A model generated the notes under the pieces. It was not told the DNA's origin, ran no database searches, and saw only the letters and a program-made list of their open reading frames with translations. DNA of 64,000 bases, taken from NCBI GenBank assembly GCA_018672315.1, contig CP076053.1, forward strand, positions 1,909,827 through 1,973,826, in the 5' to 3' direction. The stretch comes from Nocardioidaceae bacterium (GTDB lineage Bacteria; Actinomycetota; Actinomycetes; Propionibacteriales; Nocardioidaceae). Shown here piece after piece: positions 1-9,956 of the stretch. Within the stretch, counting starts at the first letter, position 1, and each line of letters opens with the position of its first letter. The position numbers and the translations under genes are program-made.

Positions 1-743
1 TCGGTCGGCCGGGTGTCGGCCGGGTCCGGCACGTACCACACGAGCCGGTCCTCCGCCCCGAGCAGACGGAGCGCGACGGCGGCGTTGTCGGCGCGCAGCA
101 CCTCGTCGTTGCGGAGGGCCGACCCCGCGCTGAAGCGGGTCGACGCGGCGTCGGACACCAGCAGCGGCCCCGAGAAGGTCTCGAAGCACGCGTCCGCACC
201 GGCCGGCACGGCGGCGGTCGCGACCACGGGGGCGGTCGTGGCGGTGGCGAGGGTGAGCCCCGCGTACGCCGGGTCCTCGCACTGTGCGGAGACCCTCCCG
301 GTGACCGTGTCGGGGGCGCCGGAGAGCAGCGGCAGCTGCGGGTTCAGACCGATCAGGAGCAGCCGCGAGGCCGGTGCGTCGGCGACGCTGCGGCGCAGAC
401 CGGCGAGCGTGCTCCTGCCCAGCCGTGAGGGGTCGGTCACGACCACCTGGGCGCCGCTCAGGTCGGCCGCCTCGAGCGCCGCGGCATCACGGACGACCTC
501 CACCACGACACCCTCGTCGGCCAGCACGCGCGCGAGGGCCTGGGCGCCCTGGTCCCCGGGGTTGTCGGGGTCGAGGTAGCCGTCGCGGTCGGCTCGGTCG
601 GCAGTGAGGAGCGAGACGATCACCAGCACCGCGAGTACGGCCGCGACCAGCCCGACCAGGCGGGCTCGGGTGCCCGGGCGCGGACGTCCTGCGCGGTCTG
701 CGGCCCCCGCCGTCGCCGAAGCCGCCGCGGTCCCCGGGCTCAC
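1..743 (-). CDS. DUF4350 domain protein, 3' end outside the window
   Basis: The gene is cut by the left edge, so the C-terminus is missing. I chose a GTG start at 743 because its GTGA overlaps the TGA of the upstream DUF4129 gene, a typical translational coupling. The product begins with an Ala/Gly-rich cytoplasmic tail, then one membrane helix (about residues 32-50), then LDPDNPGDQGAQALARVL and an alternating beta/alpha region (QVVVTDPSRL, LLLIGLNPQL), which is the pattern of the DUF4350 domain. Last of three overlapping minus-strand genes. In actinobacteria such clusters are often followed by a MoxR-type ATPase, not visible here. The biochemical role is unknown; an envelope function is inferred from the membrane neighbours. 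Confidence 0.75.
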   Translation of the reverse strand, partial: MSPGTAAASATAGAADRAGRPRPGTRARLVGLVAAVLAVLVIVSLLTADRADRDGYLDPDNPGDQGAQALARVLADEGVVVEVVRDAAALEAADLSGAQVVVTDPSRLGRSTLAGLRRSVADAPASRLLLIGLNPQLPLLSGAPDTVTGRVSAQCEDPAYAGLTLATATTAPVVATAAVPAGADACFETFSGPLLVSDAASTRFSAGSALRNDEVLRADNAAVALRLLGAEDRLVWYVPDPADTRPT

Positions 744-1396
744 TGCGGCACCGCCGCCACCGACGCGCCCTCGCCCGGGCGCGGCTGCTGCTCGGCCAGC
801 GTCTCGCCGGTGCGCAGGGCCCGCTCGGCCTCCTCGGGCGTCGCACGCCGGTCGCCGTAGACGACGTCCTCGAAGGACCGGACGGCTGCGTCGATGTCGC
901 CGGCGCGGTCGGGGAACCAGCGCGTCGCCTGCGCCCCGACCTCGCGGGCGGTCGACCCGGGTCGCACGTCGCTCGAGCCGGGTCGCTGCTCGAGGTCGCG
1001 GGCCAGGCCCCGCAGCGCCTCGCGCACGGCGTCGTCGAAGCGCCCCTGGTCGTACGCCGCCCGCGCCCGGTCACGGTGCTCGGCTGCCGTCGCCGTGGAG
1101 TCGCCGAGGACGGCGGGGACGGCACGGGCCCGTGTCTCCGGGCGCAGTCGCGAGAGCAGCCACAGCAGCACGACGGCCAGGGCGACGGCCGCCACCGTGA
1201 GCGTCAGGAGGTTGAACGCGCCGGCCTCGGCGACCGCCTGCTGCGCGTCCTCGATCAGGCCGAAGACGAAGTCACGGGCCTGCTCCAGGAGCGTGGGACG
1301 GTACTCGCTGCCGCTGAGCTCCCGGCGCAACAGGTCCCGCGCCGGCCCGGGGTCGGGCAGCAGCGCCCCCGGCGCCGTCACGGTCGCGGCGAGCAT
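740..1396 (-). CDS. DUF4129 domain membrane protein
   Basis: 218 residues from an ATG whose A is also the last base of the upstream stop codon (TGATG). A hydrophobic segment (LLTLTVAAVALAVVLLWLL, about residues 60-80) precedes a cytoplasmic helical C-terminal domain containing AAYDQGRFDDAVREALRGLA and later GSTAREVGAQA, the layout of DUF4129. The gene sits between a glycerophosphodiester phosphodiesterase membrane-domain gene and a DUF4350 gene with overlaps at both ends, so the three are almost certainly one transcript. A much longer open frame extends upstream to 2026 but lies inside the previous gene and is rejected. Function unknown; seen family-wide beside MoxR/DUF58 systems linked to envelope or metallochaperone roles (family knowledge). 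Confidence 0.8.
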   Translation of the reverse strand: MLAATVTAPGALLPDPGPARDLLRRELSGSEYRPTLLEQARDFVFGLIEDAQQAVAEAGAFNLLTLTVAAVALAVVLLWLLSRLRPETRARAVPAVLGDSTATAAEHRDRARAAYDQGRFDDAVREALRGLARDLEQRPGSSDVRPGSTAREVGAQATRWFPDRAGDIDAAVRSFEDVVYGDRRATPEEAERALRTGETLAEQQPRPGEGASVAAVPQ

Positions 1397-2541
1397 CAGC
1401 GCGGGCTGTCCTGGCCGCCCTGGCCGCCCTCGCCGCCCTGGCCGCCCTGGGCTCGCCGGGCGGCCTGCTGCCGCAGACGTACGTCGAGTCCTTCGCGACG
1501 GATCCGCACGTCGATGTACTGCAGGGCGACCACGGCACCGACGAAGGGCGTGGCCAACGCGCCGGAGACCACCGCGGAGAGGTTGTCGGAGACCAGCACG
1601 AGCACGGTGCCCCACGTGTCGTCGCCGAGGAGGAACAGGCTGGCCACACCGATCAGGCTCAGCGGGATCGAGACGATGGAGGCCACGAGGTACGCCGTCA
1701 CGCTGATCAGCAGGTAGATGCCGAGCAGACGCCAGAAGCTGCCACGACTCAGGGTGCGGCTGCGGCGCGCCGACGCGACCACGCCGGAGCCCTCCAGCAC
1801 CAGGACGCAGGGGGCGAGCAGGAAGAAGCGCGTCCAGAACCACACGACGGCGACGAACGCACCGACCCCGAGCACGACCCCGGTCAGCGCCCCCACCACG
1901 GTGCCGGCGGCCGCGGTGACGGCGACGGCGACGCCGACCACGACAGCCGTCGCCACCAGGGGGAGGAGACCCGAGACGATCGTGAGGCCGAGCAGGCGCC
2001 ACAACCGCGGTCGCGTACGCCGCCACGCCTCCCCGGCACGCAGCTTCTCACCGATCGCGGCGCGGGCGACGACCTGCACGACCAGGCCCGTGACGACGAC
2101 CCCGGCGAGGGTCGAGGCCAGGAAGGTGAGCAGACCGCTCACCACGGGCGCGGTGCCGAAGGGTTCCGCGGTGCCTGCCTCCAGCGAGGCGACGTCGGGG
2201 ACGAGCGGGCCCAGCTGTCCGGAGAGCGAGAGCAGGGCCAGACCCACGGCCGGGATGGCGAGGAAGACCAGGTTCACCAGGAACGCGACGCCGAGGGTGG
2301 CGCCGGGGTTCTGCCGGATGGTGCGGAAGGCCCCGTCGAACATGTCACCGAGCCCCAGGGGCCGCAGCGGCACCGTCGCCCGGGTCGTGGGCGGCGCCGT
2401 CCATCCTGTCGCCGCACCTGCCGGTCGCGGAGACGTCGGCGCATCGCCCGTGGGGGCGCCCCACGACTGCTGCGAGGTGGGCCCCGGGTCGCTGTCCCCC
2501 GGGGGAGGGGCCGCGTCACCGGGTGGCGGGAAGCTGCTCAT
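1396..2541 (-). CDS. Glycerophosphoryl diester phosphodiesterase membrane-domain protein
   Basis: 381 residues. The N-terminal ~75 residues are Pro/Gly/Ser-rich and probably disordered in the cytoplasm. The motif LGDMFDGAFRTIRQNPGATLG (about residues 80-100) then introduces several long hydrophobic segments, and the protein ends in a short Gly/Gln-rich tail. Start motif and topology match the GDPD membrane-domain family, which lacks the catalytic phosphodiesterase domain; no catalytic motif is visible. First gene of the minus-strand trio, divergent from the ribosomal superoperon. Function unknown, possibly membrane scaffolding. Confidence 0.8.
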   Translation of the reverse strand: MSSFPPPGDAAPPPGDSDPGPTSQQSWGAPTGDAPTSPRPAGAATGWTAPPTTRATVPLRPLGLGDMFDGAFRTIRQNPGATLGVAFLVNLVFLAIPAVGLALLSLSGQLGPLVPDVASLEAGTAEPFGTAPVVSGLLTFLASTLAGVVVTGLVVQVVARAAIGEKLRAGEAWRRTRPRLWRLLGLTIVSGLLPLVATAVVVGVAVAVTAAAGTVVGALTGVVLGVGAFVAVVWFWTRFFLLAPCVLVLEGSGVVASARRSRTLSRGSFWRLLGIYLLISVTAYLVASIVSIPLSLIGVASLFLLGDDTWGTVLVLVSDNLSAVVSGALATPFVGAVVALQYIDVRIRREGLDVRLRQQAARRAQGGQGGEGGQGGQDSPR

Positions 2542-2630
2542 ACCGGCATCCTCTCAGGAGGCGCCGACGCTCGCTGTCGGCCGGTGCGGCCACCCGCCCT
2601 GACTGCGGTCCTGCCCTCCGCGGCCTCGAT

Positions 2631-2659
2631 TTGGCGAGGTGAGCGATGTCTGCCAAGAT
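2631..2659 (+). promoter_or_regulatory. Candidate promoter of the S10 operon
   Basis: TTGGCG at 2631-2636 and CAAGAT at 2654-2659 are separated by 17 nt, a reasonable sigma-70-like pair in the 424-nt divergent spacer, about 300 nt ahead of rpsJ. The -10 matches the consensus at only three positions. TTGACT at 2701 was considered as a second -35 but has no -10 at a good distance. Confidence 0.5.
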
Positions 2660-2965
2660 AGTCCGGTTGCTCCGGCGAGGTCGCCGGGGTGCGGCACGAC
2701 TTGACTACTGAACAGGCTTCTCCAGCTCGATGGTGGTCAGTGCTGTGTCCGCGCCGTCGCAGGAGGCCTCGTTCGACCCGACGAGAACGTCATGTCGGGG
2801 CAGCCACCACCCGCAGGATCCGGCACGTCGCTGGCTCGAAGGCCACGACACGCCCGACCTCGGGGGTCGGCGGGAGCAGAGCGTGCCTCAGCAGTTCGAG
2901 GTAGCGCAGGACCCGTGACAACACCGTGAGCACGCGGCACGACGAGCAAAGGACAGACGAGACCT
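2660..2965 (+). promoter_or_regulatory. Long 5' leader of rpsJ
   Basis: About 300 nt separate the candidate promoter from rpsJ and no credible gene lies here. In other bacteria the S10 leader carries the L4-binding attenuator (known for Enterobacteria). I see no clear single terminator hairpin here, so regulation is only suggested by the length. Purine-rich AAAGGACAGACGAG before the rpsJ ATG supplies the ribosome binding site. Confidence 0.35.
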
Positions 2966-3274
2966 ATGGCGGGACAGAAGATCCGCATCAGGCTCAAGGC
3001 CTATGACCACGAGGTGATCGACACCTCGGCGCGGAAGATCGTGGACACCGTCACCCGTACGGGTGCGAAGGTCGCCGGCCCGGTGCCGCTGCCGACCGAG
3101 AAGAACGTGTACTGCGTGATCCGCTCGCCGCACAAGTACAAGGACAGCCGCGAGCACTTCGAGATGCGGACGCACAAGCGTCTGATCGACATCCTCGACC
3201 CGACCCCCAAGACGGTCGACTCGTTGATGCGTCTCGACCTGCCTGCCGGTGTCGACATCGAGATCAAGCTCTGA
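2966..3274 (+). CDS. rpsJ: Ribosomal protein S10
   Basis: 102 residues, the usual length. The N-terminus [19 protein letters not shown] and the signature [19 protein letters not shown] are those of S10, a 30S head protein that also binds NusB in transcription antitermination. First gene of the superoperon; rplC starts 11 nt after its stop. The start is fixed by family N-terminus and by AAAGGA upstream. Confidence 0.98.
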   Translation: MAGQKIRIRLKAYDHEVIDTSARKIVDTVTRTGAKVAGPVPLPTEKNVYCVIRSPHKYKDSREHFEMRTHKRLIDILDPTPKTVDSLMRLDLPAGVDIEIKL

Positions 3275-3285
3275 GGTCGGTAGCC

Positions 3286-3957
3286 ATGAGCACTGTTGAG
3301 AGAAACGTGAAGGGCATCGTCGGTCGCAAGATCGGCATGACCCAGATGTGGGACGCGGACAACCGCATCGTCCCCGTGACGGTCGTCGAGGCCGGCACCA
3401 ATGTGGTCACCCAGGTCCGCAAGGCCGAGGTCGACGGCTACAACGCCGTCCAGCTCGGCTTCGGCGAGATCGAGGGCCGCAAGGTCGCCAAGCCCCAGGC
3501 CGGTCACTTCGAGAAGGCCGGGGTCACCCCCCGTCGTCACCTCGTCGAGGTGCGTACGGCGGACGCCGGCTCCTTCGAGATCGGCCAGGAGGTCCCGGTC
3601 GACACCTTCGCCACCGGCGACGTGGTCGACGTGACCTCCACCAGCAAGGGCAAGGGCTACGCCGGTGTCATGAAGCGCCACGGCTTCTCCGGCGTCGGCG
3701 CCTCGCACGGTGCCCACCGCAACCACCGCAAGCCGGGCTCCATCGGTGCCTGCGCGACGCCGGGTCGCGTGTTCAAGGGCATGCGGATGGCCGGTCGCAT
3801 GGGTGGCGAGAAGGTCACCACGCAGAACGTCACCGTCGTCGGTGTCGACGCCGAGCGCGGGCTCCTGCTGCTCGGTGGTGCCGTCCCGGGCCCCAAGGGC
3901 GCGCTCGTGCTGGTGCGCTCGGCCGCGAAGCAGCTCGAGAAGGAGGCCGCCAAGTGA
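3286..3957 (+). CDS. rplC: Ribosomal protein L3
   Basis: 223 residues. The product has the L3 pattern with [13 protein letters not shown] near the start, the [19 protein letters not shown] loop that reaches towards the peptidyl transferase centre, and a basic C-terminus. Binds near the 3' end of 23S rRNA and is an early assembly protein. Its stop codon overlaps the GTG start of rplD, indicating coupled translation. Confidence 0.98.
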   Translation: MSTVERNVKGIVGRKIGMTQMWDADNRIVPVTVVEAGTNVVTQVRKAEVDGYNAVQLGFGEIEGRKVAKPQAGHFEKAGVTPRRHLVEVRTADAGSFEIGQEVPVDTFATGDVVDVTSTSKGKGYAGVMKRHGFSGVGASHGAHRNHRKPGSIGACATPGRVFKGMRMAGRMGGEKVTTQNVTVVGVDAERGLLLLGGAVPGPKGALVLVRSAAKQLEKEAAK

Positions 3958-4583
3958 GCGCCAAGACCGTGCAGGTCGACCTCCCCGCGGAGATCTTCGA
4001 CGCGAAGGTGTCGATCCCGCTGATCCACCAGGTCGTCGTGGCCCAGCAGGCCGCCGCCCGCCAGGGCACGCACGACACCAAGACCCGCGGCGAGGTCCGC
4101 GGCGGTGGTCGCAAGCCGTACAAGCAGAAGGGCACCGGTCGCGCCCGTCAGGGTTCGATCCGCGCGCCGCAGTTCGTCGGCGGTGGCACCGTCCACGGCC
4201 CGACGCCCCGCTCGTACGACCAGCGCACCCCCAAGAAGATGAAGGCCGCCGCCCTGCGCGGGGCCCTCACCGACCGGGCGCGCAACAACCGCATCCACGT
4301 CGTGGAGGCGTTCGTCGAGGGCGACAAGCCGTCGACGAAGTCCGCGATCTCCGCGCTGACCTCGCTCAGCACCCGTGCCAAGCAGCTCGTCGTGCTCGAG
4401 CGCACCGACCAGCTCAGCTGGCTGTCGCTGCGCAACGTGCCGAGCGTGCACGTCGTGGCCGTCGACCAGCTCAACACCTACGACGTGCTGGTCGCCGACG
4501 ACGTCATCTTCACCCAGGGCGCGTTCGACGCGTTCGTCGCCGCCCGCTCCGGTGCCGGCAAGACCACCGAGGGAGACGCCTGA
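3954..4583 (+). CDS. rplD: Ribosomal protein L4
   Basis: 209 residues from a GTG at 3954 that overlaps the rplC stop (GTGA). A far longer in-frame extension upstream is a shadow of rplC and is rejected; this start gives [18 protein letters not shown], the normal L4 beginning. The extended exit-tunnel loop contains [20 protein letters not shown]4 lines the polypeptide exit tunnel and in some bacteria represses its own operon. Its TGA shares its last base with the rplW ATG. Confidence 0.97.
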   Translation: MSAKTVQVDLPAEIFDAKVSIPLIHQVVVAQQAAARQGTHDTKTRGEVRGGGRKPYKQKGTGRARQGSIRAPQFVGGGTVHGPTPRSYDQRTPKKMKAAALRGALTDRARNNRIHVVEAFVEGDKPSTKSAISALTSLSTRAKQLVVLERTDQLSWLSLRNVPSVHVVAVDQLNTYDVLVADDVIFTQGAFDAFVAARSGAGKTTEGDA

Positions 4584-4885
4584 TGAGCACCCTGCACAAG
4601 GACCACCGTGACGTGCTGCTCGCACCCGTGGTGAGCGAGAAGAGCTACGGCCTCCTCGACGAGAACAAGTACACGTTCCTCGTGCGCAAGGACGCCAACA
4701 AGACCGAGATCAAGATCGCCGTCGAGAAGGTCTTCGGCGTCAAGGTCACGGCGGTCAACACGCTGAATCGTCCCGGCAAGACCCGTCGTACGCGCAACGG
4801 TCTGGGCAAGCGTCCCGACACCAAGCGCGCGATCGTGTCGCTCGCCGACGGTGAGCGCATCGACATCTTCGGCGCGGTCGGCTGA
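4583..4885 (+). CDS. rplW: Ribosomal protein L23
   Basis: 100 residues. ATG at 4583 shares its A with the rplD stop. [21 protein letters not shown] and the later [14 protein letters not shown] identify L23, located at the tunnel exit where trigger factor and SRP dock. An upstream in-frame extension belongs to an rplC/rplD shadow frame. rplB follows after 26 nt. Confidence 0.97.
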   Translation: MSTLHKDHRDVLLAPVVSEKSYGLLDENKYTFLVRKDANKTEIKIAVEKVFGVKVTAVNTLNRPGKTRRTRNGLGKRPDTKRAIVSLADGERIDIFGAVG

Positions 4886-4911
4886 CCGGGCAGAGCGAGG
4901 ACTGAGAACAC

Positions 4912-5745
4912 ATGGCAATTCGCAAGTACAAGCCGACCACCCCGGGCCGTCGCGGCTCCTCGGTGGCCGACTTCGTCGAGGTCACCCGCGACTTCCCCGA
5001 GAAGTCCCTGGTCAAGCCGCTGCCGAAGAAGGGCGGTCGCAACAACCAGGGCCGCATCACCACCCGTCACCAGGGTGGGGGGCACAAGCGCGCCTACCGC
5101 GTCATCGACTTCAAGCGCTACGACAAGGACGGCGTGCCGGCCAGCGTCGCGCACATCGAGTACGACCCCAACCGCACGGCGCGCATCGCGCTGCTGCACT
5201 ACGCCGACGGCGAGAAGCGCTACATCATCGCGCCGGTCGGTGTCGCGCAGGGCACACGGCTGGAGTCCGGACCGAACGCCGACATCAAGCCCGGTAACAA
5301 CCTGCCGCTGCGCAACATCCCTGTCGGCACCCAGGTGCACTGCGTGGAGCTGCGGCCCGGCGGCGGTGCCAAGATCGCCCGCTCCGCCGGCATCCGTGCC
5401 CAGCTCGTCGCCCGTGAGGGCAACCGCGCGCAGCTGCGGATGCCCTCGGGCGAGATGCGCTACGTCGACGTGCGCTGCCGCGCCACCGTCGGCGAGGTGG
5501 GCAACGCCGAGCAGTCCAACATCAACTGGGGCAAGGCCGGCCGCATGCGGTGGAAGGGCAAGCGCCCGACCGTCCGCGGTGTCGTGATGAACCCCGTCGA
5601 CCACCCGCACGGTGGCGGTGAGGGCAAGACCTCCGGTGGTCGCCACCCGGTCAGCCCGTGGGGCAAGCCGGAAGGCCGTACGCGCAAGCGCAAGGCCTCC
5701 GACGCCATGATCGTCCGTCGCCGCCGCTCCGGCAAGAAGCGCTGA
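4912..5745 (+). CDS. rplB: Ribosomal protein L2
   Basis: 277 residues, the typical length. Starts [15 protein letters not shown] and carries the conserved [15 protein letters not shown] loop near the C-terminus, whose histidine is important for peptidyl transferase and subunit association (family knowledge). Highly basic C-terminal tail. GCGAGGACTGAG upstream supplies the ribosome binding site. Confidence 0.98.
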   Translation: MAIRKYKPTTPGRRGSSVADFVEVTRDFPEKSLVKPLPKKGGRNNQGRITTRHQGGGHKRAYRVIDFKRYDKDGVPASVAHIEYDPNRTARIALLHYADGEKRYIIAPVGVAQGTRLESGPNADIKPGNNLPLRNIPVGTQVHCVELRPGGGAKIARSAGIRAQLVAREGNRAQLRMPSGEMRYVDVRCRATVGEVGNAEQSNINWGKAGRMRWKGKRPTVRGVVMNPVDHPHGGGEGKTSGGRHPVSPWGKPEGRTRKRKASDAMIVRRRRSGKKR

Positions 5746-5760
5746 GAAGGGAACTGACCC

Positions 5761-6042
5761 ATGCCACGCAGCCTCAAGAAGGGCCCCTTCATCGACGACC
5801 ACCTGCAGAAGAAGGTGGACGCCGAGAACGAGAAGAACAGCCACAACGTCATCAAGACGTGGTCGCGGCGCTCGATGATCGTGCCCGACATGATCGGCCA
5901 CACCATCGCCGTCCACGACGGCCGCAAGCACGTGCCGGTGTTCATCACCGACTCGATGGTCGGCCACAAGCTGGGCGAGTTCGCACCCACGCGCACGTTC
6001 AAGGGCCACATCAAGGACGACCGCAAGGGCCGCCGGCGCTGA
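5761..6042 (+). CDS. rpsS: Ribosomal protein S19
   Basis: 93 residues. Begins [19 protein letters not shown] and contains the S19 signature [19 protein letters not shown]. Forms a complex with S13 in the head of the 30S subunit, near the A-site finger. AGAAGGGAACTG before the ATG is the ribosome binding site. rplV begins 43 nt downstream. Confidence 0.98.
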   Translation: MPRSLKKGPFIDDHLQKKVDAENEKNSHNVIKTWSRRSMIVPDMIGHTIAVHDGRKHVPVFITDSMVGHKLGEFAPTRTFKGHIKDDRKGRRR

Positions 6043-6085
6043 GCCCGGCGACCTCGCTGCGAAGACAACGGATAGGTACTGAGAC

Positions 6086-6505
6086 ATGAGTGTGACTGAG
6101 CGCCGGCGCACGAGCGCCCGCCGCGAGAGCCTCCTGGGCGACGCCCCGGGTGCCTTCGCGAGCGCCCGATTCACCCGCATCGCGCCGATGAAGGCCCGCC
6201 GCGTCGTGGACCTGGTCCGCGGCCTGGGCGTCGACGAGGCACTGGCCCTCCTGCAGTTCGCGCCGCAGGCCGCCAGCGAGACCGTCTACAAGGTCCTGGA
6301 GAGCGCCGTGGCCAACGCCGAGACCGGCGAGGGCCTCGAGCGCGGCGACCTGGTGGTCTCCAAGGCCATGGTCGACGAGGGCCCGACGATGAAGCGCTGG
6401 CGCCCGCGGGCCCAGGGCCGAGCCACCCGCATCAACAAGCGCACCAGCCACATCACGCTGGTCGTGCAGCCCGCGTCCGCGATCGAGAAGGGACGGAAGG
6501 CCTGA
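6086..6505 (+). CDS. rplV: Ribosomal protein L22
   Basis: 139 residues. The core ([19 protein letters not shown] and the tunnel loop [15 protein letters not shown]) is L22, the globular-plus-beta-hairpin protein lining the exit tunnel and a macrolide-resistance site. About 25 extra basic residues precede the usual start, as is common in actinobacteria. Stop overlaps the rpsC start by one base. Confidence 0.97.
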   Translation: MSVTERRRTSARRESLLGDAPGAFASARFTRIAPMKARRVVDLVRGLGVDEALALLQFAPQAASETVYKVLESAVANAETGEGLERGDLVVSKAMVDEGPTMKRWRPRAQGRATRINKRTSHITLVVQPASAIEKGRKA

Positions 6506-7323
6506 TGGGCCAGAAGATCAACCCGAACGGCTTCCGCCTGGGTATCAGCACCGACCACCGCAGCCGTTGGTACGCCGACAAGCTCTACTCCGCCTACGTG
6601 GGCGAGGACGTCGCGATCCGTCGCAGCCTCTCCAAGGGCATGGAGCGGGCCGGCATCTCCAAGGTCGAGATCGAGCGCACCCGTGACCGGGTCCGCGTCG
6701 ACATCCACACCGCCCGACCGGGCATCGTCATCGGTCGTCGCGGCGCGGAGGCCGACAAGATCCGCGGCAACCTCGAGAAGCTCACCGGCAAGCAGGTGCA
6801 GCTCAACATCCTCGAGGTCAAGCAGCCCGAGGTCGACGCGCAGCTGGTCGCGCAGGGCGTGGCCGAGCAGCTCGCCGGTCGTGTGGCCTTCCGCCGCGCG
6901 ATGCGCAAGGCGCTGCAGACCACGATGCGCTCGGGCGCCAAGGGCGTCCGCATCCAGTGCTCGGGCCGCCTCGGCGGCGCGGAGATGTCCCGCTCGGAGT
7001 TCTACCGCGAGGGACGCGTCCCGCTGCACACGCTCCGGGCCGACATCGACTACGGCTTCTACGAGGCCAAGACGACCTTCGGCCGCATCGGCGTGAAGGT
7101 CTGGATCTACAAGGGCGAGGTCGCGGGCACCCGCGCCGAGCGTGAGGCGCAGGCCGCCCAGCGCGCCGGCGCCCCGGGCCGCGGCCGCCCGCCGCGCGGA
7201 GACCGTCCGTCGCGTCCGAGCCGGGGCGACCGTCCCAGCCGCAGCGACCGGGCACCGCAGACCGACACCCCCGCCGAGGCCCCCGTGGCCGAGGCGGCCA
7301 CCACCACGTCCGGGGAGGGCTGA
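6505..7323 (+). CDS. rpsC: Ribosomal protein S3 with low-complexity C-terminal tail
   Basis: 272 residues. Starts [15 protein letters not shown] and contains the KH motif [14 protein letters not shown]; the second domain includes [20 protein letters not shown]3 sits at the mRNA entry channel and takes part in helicase activity. After about residue 210 there is a tail rich in Arg/Pro/Gly/Asp/Ala (repeated GDRPSR units), longer than in E. coli but common in actinobacteria and probably disordered. Confidence 0.97.
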   Translation: MGQKINPNGFRLGISTDHRSRWYADKLYSAYVGEDVAIRRSLSKGMERAGISKVEIERTRDRVRVDIHTARPGIVIGRRGAEADKIRGNLEKLTGKQVQLNILEVKQPEVDAQLVAQGVAEQLAGRVAFRRAMRKALQTTMRSGAKGVRIQCSGRLGGAEMSRSEFYREGRVPLHTLRADIDYGFYEAKTTFGRIGVKVWIYKGEVAGTRAEREAQAAQRAGAPGRGRPPRGDRPSRPSRGDRPSRSDRAPQTDTPAEAPVAEAATTTSGEG

Positions 7324-7327
7324 GCAC

Positions 7328-7747
7328 ATGTTGATCCCCCGCAGGGTCAAGTACCGCAAGCAGCACCACCCGAAGCGGACCGGCCAGGCCAAGGGCGGCA
7401 CCAAGCTCGCCTTCGGTGACTACGGCATCCAGGCGCTGGAGGGTCACTACGTGACCAACCGGCAGATCGAGTCCGCTCGTATCGCCATGACCCGTCACAT
7501 CAAGCGTGGCGGAAAGGTCTGGATCAACATCTACCCGGACCGTCCGCTCACCAAGAAGCCCGCCGAGACCCGCATGGGTTCGGGCAAGGGCTCGCCGGAG
7601 TGGTGGGTCGCCAACGTCAAGCCGGGCCGCGTCATGTTCGAGCTGTCGGGTGTGCCCGAGGACGTCGCCCGCGAGGCGATGCGCCGCGCCATCCACAAGC
7701 TGCCCATGAAGTGCCGGTTCGTGACCCGTGAGAGTGAGGGTTTCTGA
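7328..7747 (+). CDS. rplP: Ribosomal protein L16
   Basis: 139 residues from the ATG at 7328, 4 nt after the rpsC stop. Begins [19 protein letters not shown] and carries the [15 protein letters not shown] segment and the [15 protein letters not shown] motif of L16, which organises the A-site and central protuberance region of the 50S. The upstream extension of the open frame lies within rpsC. Its TGA overlaps the rpmC ATG. Confidence 0.97.
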   Translation: MLIPRRVKYRKQHHPKRTGQAKGGTKLAFGDYGIQALEGHYVTNRQIESARIAMTRHIKRGGKVWINIYPDRPLTKKPAETRMGSGKGSPEWWVANVKPGRVMFELSGVPEDVAREAMRRAIHKLPMKCRFVTRESEGF

Positions 7748-8004
7748 TGGCAACCAAGGCGCACGAGCTCGACGAGCTCAACGACGTCGACCTCGAGAGC
7801 CGGCTTCGCGAGGCCAAGGAGGAGCTGTTCAACCTCCGCTTCCAGGCCGCGACCGGTCAGCTCGAGAGCCACGGCCGTCTGCGGACGGTCAAGAAGGACA
7901 TCGCCCGGATCTACACCGTGGTGCGTGAGCGCGAGCTCGGCATCCGCAGCACCCCGGGCCAGGACGGCGCAGGCAGCGCAGAGAACGAGGACGGTGCCGC
8001 ATGA
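7747..8004 (+). CDS. rpmC: Ribosomal protein L29
   Basis: 85 residues. Two helices with [24 protein letters not shown] followed by the [11 protein letters not shown] motif identify L29, located at the tunnel exit next to L23. The ~20-residue tail after the conserved domain is acidic/Gly-rich and is not part of the common fold. Coupled to rplP upstream and overlapping rpsQ by four bases. Confidence 0.95.
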   Translation: MATKAHELDELNDVDLESRLREAKEELFNLRFQAATGQLESHGRLRTVKKDIARIYTVVRERELGIRSTPGQDGAGSAENEDGAA

Positions 8005-8279
8005 GCGAGACCACCACTGACAGCACCGAGCGCTCCGCGCGCAAGGTCCGCGAGGGTCTTGTCGTGAGCGACAAGATGGACAAGACCGTCGTGGTCTCGG
8101 TCGAGGACCGCGTCAAGCACGCGCTCTACGGCAAGGTCCTGCGGCGCACGACGAACCTCAAGGCCCACGACGAGGGCAACGAGTGCGGCACCGGCGACCG
8201 GGTCCTCATCATGGAGACGCGTCCGCTGTCGGCCACCAAGCGCTGGCGCGTCGTCGAGGTGCTCGAGAAGGCCAAGTAA
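8001..8279 (+). CDS. rpsQ: Ribosomal protein S17
   Basis: 92 residues; ATG in an ATGA overlap with rpm[23 protein letters not shown] is the S17 OB-fold signature. Binds 16S rRNA early in assembly at the subunit body. It closes the first translationally coupled block; a 102-nt spacer with two hairpins precedes rplN. Confidence 0.97.
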   Translation: MSETTTDSTERSARKVREGLVVSDKMDKTVVVSVEDRVKHALYGKVLRRTTNLKAHDEGNECGTGDRVLIMETRPLSATKRWRVVEVLEKAK

Positions 8280-8288
8280 CACCTTCCT

Positions 8289-8354
8289 GCCGGTCCGCTC
8301 GACCGGCCCCAGTTCCAACGAAGTTCGGCCAGGCTCGCCGCCGCAGGCGGTGAG
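8289..8354 (+). promoter_or_regulatory. Two hairpins between rpsQ and rplN
   Basis: GCCGGTC/GACCGGC (8289-8295 and 8301-8307) and CTCGCCGCC/GGCGGTGAG (8334-8342 and 8346-8354) form short stems in the only sizeable gap between the S10-like and spc-like parts of the superoperon. There is no T-run, so termination is uncertain; they could be processing or feedback sites. Confidence 0.4.
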
Positions 8355-8381
8355 AACCGGCACGACAACCAGGAGAAATCG

Positions 8382-8750
8382 ATGATCCAGCAGGAGTCGC
8401 GGCTCAAGGTCGCCGACAACACGGGTGCCAAGGAGATCTTGTGCATCCGCGTGCTCGGCGGCTCGGGTCGCCGCTACGCCGGTATCGGCGACACCATCGT
8501 CGCCACCGTCAAGGACGCGATCCCCGGCGGCAACGTCAAGAAGGGCGACGTCGTGAAGGCTGTCGTCGTGCGCACCGTGAAGGAGCGCCGGCGCCCCGAC
8601 GGCTCGTACATCCGCTTCGACGAGAACGCCGCGGTGATCCTCAAGAACGACGGTGAGCCCCGCGGTACCCGCATCTTCGGCCCCGTGGGCCGCGAGCTGC
8701 GTGACAAGCGGTTCATGCGCATCGTCTCGCTCGCACCGGAGGTGCTCTGA
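8382..8750 (+). CDS. rplN: Ribosomal protein L14
   Basis: 122 residues, the canonical size. Starts [19 protein letters not shown] and contains [21 protein letters not shown]14 lies at the subunit interface and is the docking site of RsfS silencing factor. ACCAGGAGAAATCG upstream is a strong ribosome binding site, consistent with a fresh translation start after the rpsQ-rplN spacer. Confidence 0.98.
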   Translation: MIQQESRLKVADNTGAKEILCIRVLGGSGRRYAGIGDTIVATVKDAIPGGNVKKGDVVKAVVVRTVKERRRPDGSYIRFDENAAVILKNDGEPRGTRIFGPVGRELRDKRFMRIVSLAPEVL

Positions 8751-8753
8751 GTC

Positions 8754-9098
8754 ATGGCGACCAAGATCAAGAAGGGCGACACCGTGAAGGTGATCGCCGG
8801 CAAGGACAAGGGTGCCGAGGGTCGTGTGATCCAGGTGCTCCGTGAGGCCGACCGCGTGATCGTCGAGGGCGTGAACCGCATCCAGAAGCACACCCGGGCC
8901 ACCGCGCCCGGTGCGACCGGAGGCATCGTCACCACCGAGGCGCCGATCCACGTGTCGAACGTGATGCTCGTCGAGGGCGACGGCGTGACCCGCGTCAGCG
9001 CTCGCCGTGACGAGGTCACCAAGCGCCGTCCCGACGGCTCGACGTACACCGCCCAGCGCAGCGTCCGCGTCTCGCGGAAGACGGGCAAGGAGATCTGA
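8754..9098 (+). CDS. rplX: Ribosomal protein L24
   Basis: 114 residues. Begins [20 protein letters not shown], the KOW motif of L24, an assembly initiator of the 50S subunit. Three bases separate it from rplN, and its stop overlaps the rplE ATG. Confidence 0.97.
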   Translation: MATKIKKGDTVKVIAGKDKGAEGRVIQVLREADRVIVEGVNRIQKHTRATAPGATGGIVTTEAPIHVSNVMLVEGDGVTRVSARRDEVTKRRPDGSTYTAQRSVRVSRKTGKEI

Positions 9099-9667
9099 TG
9101 ACCGAGACCGCCACCGAGCGTCCGTACCCGCGCCTGAAGAAGCGGTACCGCGAGGAGATCATCCCCGCGCTGCAGTCCGAGTTCGACATCCAGAACGTCA
9201 TGCAGGTCCCCGGCCTGGTGAAGATCGTCGTGAACATGGGTGTCGGCGAGGCCGCCCGCGACTCGAAGCTGATCGAGGGCGCCGTCCGCGACCTGACCGC
9301 GATCACCGGTCAGAAGCCGCAGGTCACCAAGGCCCGCAAGTCGATCGCGCAGTTCAAGCTGCGTGAGGGCATGCCGATCGGCGCGCACGTCACGCTGCGC
9401 GGCGACCGCATGTGGGAGTTCGCCGACCGGCTGCTGAGCCTGGCGCTTCCCCGCATCCGTGACTTCCGGGGCCTGTCGGACCGTCAGTTCGACGGTCGCG
9501 GCAACTACACCTTCGGTCTGACCGAGCAGGTCATGTTCCACGAGATCGACCAGGACCGGATCGACCGCTCCCGCGGCATGGACATCACGGTCGTCACGAC
9601 CGCCACCAACGACGACGAGGGCCGCGCCCTGCTCCGGCAGCTCGGCTTCCCGTTCGCCACCCGCTGA
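9098..9667 (+). CDS. rplE: Ribosomal protein L5
   Basis: 189 residues. Contains [20 protein letters not shown] and [18 protein letters not shown], both L5 signatures. Binds 5S rRNA and contacts the P-site tRNA from the central protuberance. The first ~12 residues ([12 protein letters not shown]) are an actinobacterial-type extension. Confidence 0.98.
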   Translation: MTETATERPYPRLKKRYREEIIPALQSEFDIQNVMQVPGLVKIVVNMGVGEAARDSKLIEGAVRDLTAITGQKPQVTKARKSIAQFKLREGMPIGAHVTLRGDRMWEFADRLLSLALPRIRDFRGLSDRQFDGRGNYTFGLTEQVMFHEIDQDRIDRSRGMDITVVTTATNDDEGRALLRQLGFPFATR

Positions 9668-9683
9668 GGATCGAGGAAACCCC

Positions 9684-9869
9684 ATGGCGAAGACGTCCCT
9701 GAAGGTCAAGGCGGCCCGCAAGCAGAAGTTCGCGGTCCGCGGCTACACGCGCTGCCAGCGCTGCGGCCGGCCCCGCTCGGTGTACAGGAAGTTCGGCCTG
9801 TGCCGCATCTGCCTGCGCGAGATGGCCCACCGCGGCGAGCTGCCCGGCGTCACCAAGTCCTCCTGGTGA
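9684..9869 (+). CDS. rpsZ: Ribosomal protein S14, zinc-binding type Z
   Basis: 61 residues, the length of the zinc form rather than the ~100-residue C-minus form. Two CxxC pairs (CQRC and CRIC) form the zinc site in the 30S head. In many actinobacteria a zinc-independent paralogue elsewhere replaces this protein under zinc starvation (established); no such copy is in this window. Confidence 0.97.
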   Translation: MAKTSLKVKAARKQKFAVRGYTRCQRCGRPRSVYRKFGLCRICLREMAHRGELPGVTKSSW

Positions 9870-9956
9870 CCCACCCCCCTACTCCACACACGATCTCCGA
9901 AGGTCGCGACGGCGCAGCCGCACGCGAAACCACGGTGGGAAAGGGCCGATGAGGCC

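Noticed and set aside
13-579. Plus-strand open frame of 188 codons at the left edge
   Set aside because: It is antisense to the DUF4350 gene, Ser/Arg-rich shadow sequence with no SD and no domain.
2701-2706. TTGACT as the -35 of the rpsJ promoter
   Set aside because: No hexamer resembling a -10 at 16-18 nt; the pair at 2631/2654 fits better.
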